Source: Anaeromyxobacter oryzae | Lineage (GTDB): Bacteria > Myxococcota > Myxococcia > Myxococcales > Anaeromyxobacteraceae | Length of the DNA stretch: 64,000 nucleotides | Reading direction: 5' to 3' | Assembly: GCF_023169945.1 (NCBI RefSeq) | Contig: NZ_AP025591.1 | Coordinates: forward strand, 1,262,501 to 1,326,500 | Shown: one piece after another, positions 58,172 through 64,000 of the stretch | How positions within the stretch are numbered: the first letter of the stretch is position 1 | Layout: every line of letters starts with the position of its first letter | Translations under genes and position numbers: made by a program | Notes under the pieces: model-generated | The model's input: only the letters and a program-made list of their open reading frames with translations | What the model was told of the DNA's origin: nothing | Databases searched by the model: none

Positions 58172-58786
58172 GTGCAACGGCGCATGGACTCGATCGACGG
58201 CTACGCGCTCCCAGCCGATGACGTCTCGCTCCCGCCCGGCGCCCCTCGCGGGGAGCGCACCTTCACGTCCCGGATCGTCCGGAGCGGAGCCCGGCGGCAG
58301 ACGCTGCACCTCTCCGGCTCGCTGGACCCGGGCTGGGCGGGCCGGCTCGCGGCCGGCCTCGCAGCGCACCAGATCAGCGTGGTGCGGGCGACCGCCCGGC
58401 GGACGCCGACGCGGTGGATCGCCGAGATCGCGTTCGACGTCCTGGACCCCGAGGTCGAGCCGTCGGCCATCGACTTCCTCGCGCTCATCAACGACCACGC
58501 GCCCGCGCCGATGCCGCCCGGCGGCGTCGCGCTCTCGAGCCACCGCGTAGCCCGCACGCGGCGGGACGTGCTCGTCGAGCTCCGCGCCGTCGACGCGGTG
58601 GGCTTCCTCGGCCGGATCCTGCACGAGTTCGCGGACCTCGGGCTTTACCCGCACGAGATGCGGGTGGAGACGCTCGGATCCGAGATCCGCGACGTGTTCC
58701 GGCTGCAGAGCGCGGCCGGAGAGGTCCCGCCGGAGGGGATCGTCACGGCGCTCCGGGCGCGGCTCGAGCGCCTCGCAGCGCGCTGA
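58172..58786 (+). CDS. ACT-domain protein of unknown role
   Basis: The 204-residue protein ends in an ACT-like domain (about 130-195): RRDVLVELRAVDAVGFLGRI, FADLGLYPHEMRVETLGSEI and VFRLQSAAG, closest in style to the ACT repeats of GlnD. The N-terminal 120 residues (FTSRIVRSGARRQTLHLSG, AAHQISVVRATARRTPTRW, SAIDFLALINDHAP) are a compact domain I do not recognise. ACT domains sense amino acids or nitrogen status, which fits the sigma-54-like element upstream. GTG 58172 has AAGGGAG; ATG 58184 is the alternative. Confidence 0.7.
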   Translation: MQRRMDSIDGYALPADDVSLPPGAPRGERTFTSRIVRSGARRQTLHLSGSLDPGWAGRLAAGLAAHQISVVRATARRTPTRWIAEIAFDVLDPEVEPSAIDFLALINDHAPAPMPPGGVALSSHRVARTRRDVLVELRAVDAVGFLGRILHEFADLGLYPHEMRVETLGSEIRDVFRLQSAAGEVPPEGIVTALRARLERLAAR

Positions 58787-58920
58787 TCCCGGCGACCGCG
58801 CACGCGTCCGTCGCGATCACGGTACCGGAGCGCGGGCTCGTCGCGGCGGGGATCGCCGCGGATCCGCGAACCGGCGCGCTGTTCGTCGGGAGCATCCGGC
58901 TCCGGAAGATCGTCTGCGGC
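58783..58920 (+). pseudogene. Possible remnant of an SMP-30/gluconolactonase-like protein
   Basis: In one frame the spacer reads PERGLVAAGIAADPRTG then ALFVGSIRLRKIVC, a close match to the strand-turn-strand unit of SMP-30/gluconolactonase-like beta-propellers (typically PEGIAYDPRTG, FFVGSIRRRKIV). Nothing before or after keeps the fold, there is no start codon, and the fragment overlaps the end of the ACT gene by 4 bases. Most likely a leftover of a deleted gene. Confidence 0.35.
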
Positions 58921-59053
58921 GCCCCCCGGGCCGGCGACCGACCGGCCCGGCGGCGCGCGGCATCGAATCCGGGGCGGATCGCCTCCGCGCCGCGCCCGCC
59001 GCGTTATGGCTCGCGGGCTCCGCCGGCCGCCTCCGCGCGGAGCTGGAGGGCAC

Positions 59054-59788
59054 ATGATCACGAACACGCAGTCCGGGACGCGCGTCGACGAGATCGCGTC
59101 CGGCATCTTCCGCATCAGCACCCCGCTGCCGCCGACCGCCGGAGGTCCGCCGACCGGCTTCTCCTTCAACCAGTACCTCGTCGTCGACGAGCAGCCGCTG
59201 CTGTTCCACACCGGCCCGCGCCGGATGTTCCAGCTCACGCGCGAGGCGATCGCGGCCGTGCTGCCAGTGGAGCGGCTCCGGCTCGTCGGCCTCTCGCACT
59301 ACGAGGCGGACGAGTGCGGCGCGCTGAACGACCTGCTCGGCGCCGCGCCGGAGGCGACGCCGGTGTGCTCGTTCGTGGCGGCGCTCACGTCGATCCAGGA
59401 CCAGGCCACGCGGCCACCGCGCGTGCTCCGGGACGGCGAGACGCTGTCGCTCGGCACGCACCGCGTTCGCTGGTTCGACACGCCGCACCTGCCGCACGGA
59501 TGGGAGTGCGGCTACCTCTTCGAGGAGACGACGCGGACCCTGCTCTGCGGCGATCTCTTCACGCAGGGCGGCGCGACGCCGCCGCCGCTCACCGAGGCGG
59601 ACATCCTCGGGCCGAGCGAGGCGTTCCGCGCGCCGATGGACTACTTCTCCCACGCGCGGAACGCGCGCGCGCAGGTCGAACGGCTCGCCGCGACCGCGCC
59701 GCGGACCCTCGCGTGCATGCACGGGAGCGCGTGGGCGGGCGACGGCGCGGCGATCCTTCGCGCGCTGGGCGAGGCGCTCGACCGGTGA
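59054..59788 (+). CDS. ODP-type metallo-beta-lactamase (flavodiiron-like) protein
   Basis: The 244-residue protein has the ODP layout of the diiron domain of flavodiiron proteins: FNQYLVVDEQPLLFHTG, the metal motif SHYEADECGALN (H-x-E-x-D), HLPHGWECGYLFEETTRTL, the bridging Asp in CGDLFTQGG and a last His in CMHGSAWAG. There is no flavodoxin domain, so electrons for oxygen or NO reduction would come from a partner, or it is a different redox or sensor protein. TGGAGGGCAC precedes ATG. It is followed 104 bases downstream by a ferredoxin gene on the same strand, a plausible electron donor. Confidence 0.8.
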   Translation: MITNTQSGTRVDEIASGIFRISTPLPPTAGGPPTGFSFNQYLVVDEQPLLFHTGPRRMFQLTREAIAAVLPVERLRLVGLSHYEADECGALNDLLGAAPEATPVCSFVAALTSIQDQATRPPRVLRDGETLSLGTHRVRWFDTPHLPHGWECGYLFEETTRTLLCGDLFTQGGATPPPLTEADILGPSEAFRAPMDYFSHARNARAQVERLAATAPRTLACMHGSAWAGDGAAILRALGEALDR

Positions 59789-59892
59789 CGGCGCGGCGCG
59801 AGTCGGCGGTCCGTCCCGAGCGTCGGTTGTCCGCCGGCTCGCCCTGCCCGATGATGGCCCGTCCTCTTCACCCCATGCCGACGAGGCCATCC

Positions 59893-60294
59893 ATGGAACC
59901 GTTCCGCTACCACGTCTACGCCTGCCAGCAGGAGAAGCCGGGGGCCGCGCCTTGCTGCAGCGGTCGCGGCTCCGCCGCCGTGCTGGACGCCCTCCGCAAG
60001 GAGCTCGCCGCGAAGCAGCTCGTGGACGTCGTCCAGGTCACGACCTGCGGCTCGCTCGGCATGTGCGAGCGCGGGCCGAACATGGTCGTGTACCCCGACG
60101 GCGTCTGGTATTCCGGCGTCCAGGTCGCCGACGTCGCGGAGATCGTCCGCGAGCACTTCCAGAACGGGCGGGTCGTCGAGCGCCTCGCGAACCGCGACGC
60201 CGGCGCCCTGAAGAAGGAGATCACCGAGAACCGCGCGAAGGCGATGGCGGCGATGGCTGCGCTCGCGGCGCAGCAGAAGGCCAGGTCGAGCTGA
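59893..60294 (+). CDS. Thioredoxin-like [2Fe-2S] ferredoxin
   Basis: The 133-residue protein has the thioredoxin-like ferredoxin pattern: HVYACQQEKPGAAPCCSGRG and then VTTCGSLGMCERGPNMVVYP, giving the four or more cysteines that hold a [2Fe-2S] cluster. The C-terminal helix is lysine/alanine-rich (KKEITENRAKAMAAMAAL). Such proteins are the Shethna-type or NuoE-like small redox carriers. ATG 59893 is preceded by GAGGCCATCC. It may serve the ODP-type protein upstream. Confidence 0.88.
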   Translation: MEPFRYHVYACQQEKPGAAPCCSGRGSAAVLDALRKELAAKQLVDVVQVTTCGSLGMCERGPNMVVYPDGVWYSGVQVADVAEIVREHFQNGRVVERLANRDAGALKKEITENRAKAMAAMAALAAQQKARSS

Positions 60295-60443
60295 GCGACC
60301 GCGCGTGCGCGAGGTCGCGCGTCGCACCTGCGCGCGACTTCCCGCACCCGCACCCACTTGCGAGCGCGCACCGACGGTGCGACCCTCCCGCGCCGCCAAC
60401 CGCCCGTTCGCCGCGTCGGCGGCGCGGGTTCACGGAGCGCTCC

Positions 60444-60632
60444 ATGAAGACCCTGCTCGCCGGCCTCGCCGCCGCCGCCCTCCTCTCCACGGGCTGCATG
60501 ATCCACGTCCCCGGCGTCGCGCACACCAGCGCGCCCGTCTCCGCGCAGAAGTGCCCGCCCGGCCATCAGTGGAGCGACGGCACCTGCCACGACAAGGGCA
60601 AGGGGCACGATCCGGCGAAGCACGACCGGTAG
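60444..60632 (+). CDS. Small lipoprotein of unknown function (62 aa)
   Basis: Signal peptide with lipobox LLSTGC (Cys18), then a short mature part of 45 residues with two more cysteines (QKCPPGHQWSDGTCHDKGKG) and a charged His/Lys tail. The cysteine pair in a GHQW...TCH context could form a disulfide. Good ribosome binding site CGGAGCGC. Followed by a 6-bp stem hairpin. Confidence 0.7.
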   Translation: MKTLLAGLAAAALLSTGCMIHVPGVAHTSAPVSAQKCPPGHQWSDGTCHDKGKGHDPAKHDR

Positions 60633-60646
60633 GCGCGGAACGCGCC
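60632..60646. terminator. Small hairpin after the 62-aa lipoprotein
   Basis: GGCGCG and CGCGCC form a perfect 6-bp stem around the loop GAA, starting on the last base of the stop codon and lying before the convergent sfsA end. No T-tract. Confidence 0.35.
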
Positions 60647-60667
60647 GGCGGGCGGGCGACGGGGCCC

Positions 60668-61417
60668 CTACAGCCGCACCGGCACCCGCCGCGCCCCGAC
60701 CGCGCCGCCCGGCGTGACCGCGAGCGCGCACGCGAGCACCCGCGCGCCGCGGCGCGCGGCCCGGCGGAGCGCGGCGCCGAACGCCGGGTCCACCTCGTCC
60801 TCGGGCTCGACCGCGTCAACGTCCCCGCGCTGCGCGACGAACACGATGGCGACCGGTACGCCGCGCAGCGCGAGCCGGCCCAGCTCGTCGCAGTGGCGCG
60901 CGCCGCGCGCGGTCACGGCGTCGGGGAAGCGCGCCACGCGACCCGCGACGAGCGTCACCGACTTCACCTCGACGAACGCGCCGTCCACGGTGAAGTCGAA
61001 CCGGGAGCGGCCGTGCGCCACCTCGGCGGCGAGGTCGCTCCCGGCGAGCTCCGGAAAGAGCCCGCCGCGCCAGAGCGCCGGGAAGACCCGGTTGGCGTAG
61101 GTCGTCACCGTCCCGACCCAGGTCCGGCCCTCGCGCGCGGCGACGACCGTGTACGGGCACCGGCGCCCGTCGCAGGGGCCGTCGAGGAGGACCACCCGCC
61201 CGGGCGCGAGCGTCCCGGTGAGCCGGCCGGAGTTCGGGAGGTGCGCCGCCACGAGCTCACCGGTCGCGAGCCGCACCTCCGCGACGAACCGGTTCGGGCG
61301 GCCCAGGAACGTCGCGCGGAGCGGCCGCGCCCGGAGCCGCGCGAGCGGGTGGTCGCGGAGCGGAACGGAGGGGGGCGGGATGGAGGGAGGAGCGGCGCGC
61401 CGGGGGGCGGTGGGCAC
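60668..61417 (-). CDS. sfsA: SfsA-type DNA-binding protein/nuclease-like protein
   Basis: The 249-residue protein is close to SfsA: RPLRATFLGRPNRFVAEVRL, NSGRLTGTLAPGRVVLLDG, TVVAAREGRTWVGTVTTYAN, RFDFTVDGAFVEVKSVTLV, FPDAVTARGARHCDELGRL and DVDAVEPEDEVDPAF. The Glu-Val-Lys of FVEVKSVTLV is the nuclease-like active site. E. coli SfsA was named for sugar fermentation stimulation; its biochemical role is unclear. Start GTG 61417 carries 20 weakly conserved residues before the domain, so a later start is possible. The CACGGTCCGT motif overlaps this start. Confidence 0.88.
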   Translation of the reverse strand: MPTAPRRAAPPSIPPPSVPLRDHPLARLRARPLRATFLGRPNRFVAEVRLATGELVAAHLPNSGRLTGTLAPGRVVLLDGPCDGRRCPYTVVAAREGRTWVGTVTTYANRVFPALWRGGLFPELAGSDLAAEVAHGRSRFDFTVDGAFVEVKSVTLVAGRVARFPDAVTARGARHCDELGRLALRGVPVAIVFVAQRGDVDAVEPEDEVDPAFGAALRRAARRGARVLACALAVTPGGAVGARRVPVRL

Positions 61418-61555
61418 GGTCCGTCTCGTACCGCGGGAGGACGCGACGCGCCAGCCACCGCGGGGCGCCTCGTGGCGGCACCCGGTCGCCCCGAGCCTCG
61501 TCGAAGCGCGACCGGCCGCGCGGCCCGTGGTGCGCTCCCCCCGAGCGACGGCGGA

Positions 61556-62497
61556 TCAGTCGATCCGGACGACGATCTTCCCCCGCACGTGCTTGCTCCC
61601 CGCGTGCGCCTCGGCCTCCGCGATCCGCTCGAGCGGGTATTCCTGCTCGACGACGGGGACGAGCCGCCCCTCGGCGACGCGCTCCGCGAGCCAGACGAGG
61701 TCGCGCGCCCGCGGCCGGACCACGACGGTGCGGGCCCGCGGCGAGCGGACCAGCGTGAGCGCCGTGTCGACGAAGGTGCGGAGCTTCGGGACCGTCGTGA
61801 CGTAGACGCCGCTTCGCCCGAGGGCGCGTCGCGCGGCGGCGAGGCTGCGATTCCCGAACACGTCGAGGACGACGTCGTAGCGCGCTGGCGCGGCGAGCGC
61901 GTCGGCGGCGCCGTAGTCGATCGCCTCGTGCGCGCCGAGGCGGCGGCAGAGGTCGAGGTTCGGCGCGCTGGCGGTCGCGGTCACGTGGGCGCCGAGGATG
62001 CGCGCGACCTGGATCGCGAAGGAGCCGACGCCGCCGGAGGCGCCGTTCACGAGGACCCGGGCGCCGGGCACGAGCCGCGCGACGTCGCGGAGCGCCTGCA
62101 ACGCCGTGGAGGCGGCGAGCGGGATCGCGGCGGCGCGGACGAAGTCGAGGCCGGCGGGCATCGGGGCGCAGTCGCGCGGCGAGGCGACGAGGTACTCGGC
62201 GCACGCGCCGCCCTGATACCCGTCGAGCATGCCGTAGTACGACGCGCCCTCGGCGATGCCGGCGACGCCCGCGCCGACCCCGGCGATCTCGCCGGCCCAG
62301 TCGAACCCCACGCGCTTCGGGAACCGGCGGCCGGTGAGGAGCCGGAACCTTCCGGAGCGGACGAGCACGTCCTTCGGGTTCAGCGCCGCGGCGCGGACGC
62401 GGACGAGGAGCGCGCCGCGGCCGGGGCGCGGCCGCGCGACGTCGCGGATCCGGAGGACGTCGGGTGGGCCGTAGGCGTCGTACTCGACGATCTTCAC
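61556..62497 (-). CDS. Quinone-oxidoreductase-like MDR dehydrogenase
   Basis: The 313-residue NADP-type medium-chain dehydrogenase lacks zinc ligands: EYDAYGPPDVLRIRDV, AAALNPKDVLVRSGRF, GFDWAGEIAGVGAGV, the cofactor loop VLVNGASGGVGSFAIQVARI, and GVYVTTVPKLRTFVDTAL. It belongs to the zeta-crystallin/Qor-like group that reduces quinones or enones. GTG 62497 has GGAGCGCCC upstream. The neighbours give no pathway. Confidence 0.85.
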   Translation of the reverse strand: MKIVEYDAYGPPDVLRIRDVARPRPGRGALLVRVRAAALNPKDVLVRSGRFRLLTGRRFPKRVGFDWAGEIAGVGAGVAGIAEGASYYGMLDGYQGGACAEYLVASPRDCAPMPAGLDFVRAAAIPLAASTALQALRDVARLVPGARVLVNGASGGVGSFAIQVARILGAHVTATASAPNLDLCRRLGAHEAIDYGAADALAAPARYDVVLDVFGNRSLAAARRALGRSGVYVTTVPKLRTFVDTALTLVRSPRARTVVVRPRARDLVWLAERVAEGRLVPVVEQEYPLERIAEAEAHAGSKHVRGKIVVRID

Positions 62498-62678
62498 GGG
62501 CGCTCCCGGGTCAGAGGCCTCGCCGCGATGGCGCGCGGCGCGCCCGCGGGAGCCCCGTGGGGCAGCGCCTTCCAGGCGCGCGGTGGCCTCGGCATGCGCC
62601 CTCCTCTCCGTCCGCCGCGGACGGCCTCGACCGGATCCCCTAGCAGGTCCGGCGCGCAGGACCGAGGGGGAAGGGGGG

Positions 62679-62693
62679 CACTGACCATCAGTG
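62679..62693. promoter_or_regulatory. Inverted repeat CACTGA-CCA-TCAGTG
   Basis: A perfect 6+3+6 palindrome about 90 bases before the exported protein gene at 62781, in a 283-bp divergent spacer. It may bind a regulator of either gene. Confidence 0.3.
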
Positions 62694-62780
62694 CATATCC
62701 GGGTCCGACCGCCACGCGCACGGGCTCATGTCCTTGATGCGTTCGGGGTACGATGGTCGACTTCCCTTCCCGAGGTGACC

Positions 62781-63320
62781 TTGCTCCGCTCATGCCTGAC
62801 GTCGACGCCCATTCCAGCGTTGCTCCGGCGCGCCGGGATCGCCGCCGTGCTCGCCGCCGCGCTGCTCGCCCCGGGCGCCGTCCGCGCGGACTTCACGACG
62901 GTGAACCCGGGGGTCACCGTCTCGTACACGTTCGGTCACGGGTTCACCTGGGGGCTCGAGGTGAGCTGGGTCCGCTGGCCCGAGACGCTGGACGGCTTCA
63001 GGCAGCGCCCCTACGGCCGCGGCCTCGCGATCGACGTGTCGACGAACTGGCGCGACCTCCTCAAGCTCCGGGTGGGCGGCGAGGTCGCGGGGCCGTTCAT
63101 CGGCGTCGAGGCCGGGCCCGCGCTGGTGCTCGATCCCGGCGGCGTCCACGTGGGCCTGAGCGTCACCCCATGGGCGGGCTGGTACGTGATGCCGTTCTAC
63201 ACGTACACGTATGTGCTCGGTCGCGAGCGGAACCTGCACGAGGTCGGGACGTACCTGAAGCTCTACCTCGATCCGAACGGAACCGGGGCCGTCGGCAGCC
63301 ATCACCACGACTGGGATTGA
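62781..63320 (+). CDS. Exported protein of unknown function, likely outer-membrane or periplasmic
   Basis: The 179-residue protein has a signal peptide (RRAGIAAVLAAALLAPGAVRA) and a beta-rich mature domain: TTVNPGVTVSYTFGHGFTWG, LEVSWVRWPETLDGF, WRDLLKLRVGGEVAGPF, VGLSVTPWAGWYVMPFYTYT and a C-terminal SHHHDWD. Aromatic, alternating strands suggest a small beta-barrel. TTG 62781 is preferred since GAGGTGACC precedes it; GTG 62775 is possible and the frame opens earlier. The final HHHD could bind metal. Confidence 0.6.
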   Translation: MLRSCLTSTPIPALLRRAGIAAVLAAALLAPGAVRADFTTVNPGVTVSYTFGHGFTWGLEVSWVRWPETLDGFRQRPYGRGLAIDVSTNWRDLLKLRVGGEVAGPFIGVEAGPALVLDPGGVHVGLSVTPWAGWYVMPFYTYTYVLGRERNLHEVGTYLKLYLDPNGTGAVGSHHHDWD

Positions 63321-63371
63321 GGGGCGCACCGAGCAGGCGGGGCGCCGGTCGACACCGGCGGATGTGCCCGT

Positions 63372-63377
63372 TACGCT
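63372..63377 (+). promoter_or_regulatory. Candidate -10 element (leaderless) for the alpha/beta hydrolase
   Basis: TACGCT lies exactly 7 bases before ATG 63385 with no ribosome binding site in between. Confidence 0.35.
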
Positions 63378-63384
63378 CAGCGAG

Positions 63385-64000
63385 ATGACACCGCTCGTCT
63401 TCCTCCCCGGAGCCGGCGGCAGCGCCGCGTTCTGGCGCCCCGTCGCGGACCGGCTCGCCGACCTCGGCCCGGCGCGCCTCCTGGGCTGGCCCGGGTTCGG
63501 CGACGTCCCACTCGACCCGGGGATCTCGTCGCTCGACGGCCTGTACCGGTGGCTCCTGGACCGGCTCCCCGCCGGCGCGAGCCACGTCGTCGCGCAGTCG
63601 ATGGGTGGCGTGCTCGCCGCGCGGCTCGCGATCGAGCACCCGGAGCGCGTCGCGCGGCTGGTGCTCGTCGCCACCTCGGGTGGCCTCGAAGTCGCCGCGC
63701 TCGGCGCCTGCGACTGGCGGCCCGAGTACCGGGCCGCGCTGCCGGACGTGCCCGCCTGGTTCGTCGAGGACCGGACCGACCTCGGGGATCGCCTCGGCGC
63801 GATCCGGGCGCCGACGCTGCTCCTCTGGAGCGACGCGGATCCGGTGAGCCCGCTCGCGGTGGGCCGCGTCCTCGCCGAGCGGATCGCGGGTTCCCGGCTC
63901 GTGACGGTGCCGGGCGGATCGCACGTGTTCGCGAACGAGCGGCCGGACGAGGTCGCGGCGGAGATCCGCGCGCATTTGGCGGCGGGGGATCCAGACCGAG
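63385..64000 (+). CDS. Alpha/beta hydrolase (3' end cut by window edge)
   Basis: The frame from ATG 63385 stays open to the end of the window (205 codons). It encodes an alpha/beta-hydrolase: MTPLVFLPGAGGSAAFWRPV with the oxyanion HG-like GAGG, the nucleophile elbow VVAQSMGGVLAARLA, the acid DADPVSPLAVG region and the final GGSHVFANERPDEV with catalytic His. Probably complete within a few codons. Substrate unknown. Confidence 0.8.
   Translation, partial: MTPLVFLPGAGGSAAFWRPVADRLADLGPARLLGWPGFGDVPLDPGISSLDGLYRWLLDRLPAGASHVVAQSMGGVLAARLAIEHPERVARLVLVATSGGLEVAALGACDWRPEYRAALPDVPAWFVEDRTDLGDRLGAIRAPTLLLWSDADPVSPLAVGRVLAERIAGSRLVTVPGGSHVFANERPDEVAAEIRAHLAAGDPDR

Noticed and set aside
1..64000. 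CRISPR array, prophage, insertion sequence or transposase
   Set aside because: No regularly spaced direct repeats with spacers, no transposase or integrase motif and no phage structural genes were seen on either strand.
1..64000. tRNA or rRNA genes
   Set aside because: No sequence with a T-loop GGTTCGA-type motif in a cloverleaf context or rRNA-like conserved blocks was noticed; a covariance search was not possible.

Overview
The window is about 64 kb of very GC-rich DNA (low to mid 70s percent by eye), densely coded on both strands, with strong G/C third-position bias and many 4-base ATGA/GTGA gene overlaps. Gene content (RpoH-type sigma factor, NapAB periplasmic nitrate reductase, several ECF sigma/anti-sigma modules, CgeB-type glycosyltransferases, many lipoproteins, five sigma-54-like promoter elements) points to a member of the Myxococcota, most like Anaeromyxobacter. 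That assignment comes from gene content and protein style, not from a marker search. I see no tRNA or rRNA, IS element, prophage or CRISPR array; it reads as ordinary chromosome.

Layout. 1-5.4 kb: tail of a membrane protein, a YdfG-type dehydrogenase, rpoH (with a sigma-54-like promoter), an exported metallo-hydrolase and an ABC exporter. 5.7-19.3 kb: the main accessory block, a divergent sugar/glycan locus. On the minus strand an eight-gene, almost gapless operon runs from a sigma-54-like promoter near 15.58 kb: two NAD-sugar epimerases, a zinc-type alcohol dehydrogenase, a Gfo/Idh oxidoreductase, a group-1 glycosyltransferase carrying an in-frame repeat insertion, a CgeB-type glycosyltransferase, an AI-2E-type permease and a PAS/GAF histidine kinase. 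On the plus strand are two more CgeB-type glycosyltransferases and UDP-glucose dehydrogenase, followed by a glycogen debranching enzyme. No flippase, polymerase or priming transferase is present, so the product is more likely a small glycan, glycoside or surface decoration than a long polymer; this is inference.

21.7-31 kb: a small secreted protein under a promoter with a perfect 17-bp palindrome, alanine racemase, a PAP2 phosphatase, a branched-chain aminotransferase divergent from a MarR-type regulator, then napAB behind a sigma-54-like promoter, a strong hairpin and a CBS-domain protein. 31-43 kb: mostly small conserved proteins, a single-chain PheRS-like protein, two ECF sigma modules, an amidase, a VOC protein, a cytochrome c lipoprotein, a zinc-ribbon/pilin-like fusion, and two copies of an apparently undescribed 50-56-residue protein.

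43.1-64 kb: an AcuC-like histone deacetylase family protein near an acetyl-CoA synthetase (the pair fits acetylation control of Acs), an MFS exporter, an AhpD-like protein, a beta-barrel protein with a sigma-54-like promoter, UlaG-like and ODP-type metallo-beta-lactamase proteins, YceI coupled to an atypical Gre factor lacking the acidic tip, an exported DUF4253 protein, an ACT protein, a thioredoxin-like ferredoxin, SfsA, a quinone-oxidoreductase-like MDR protein and a truncated alpha/beta hydrolase. Recurring regulatory themes are the five sigma-54-like elements and a set of genes whose -10-like hexamer lies 6-9 bases from the start codon, suggesting leaderless mRNAs.
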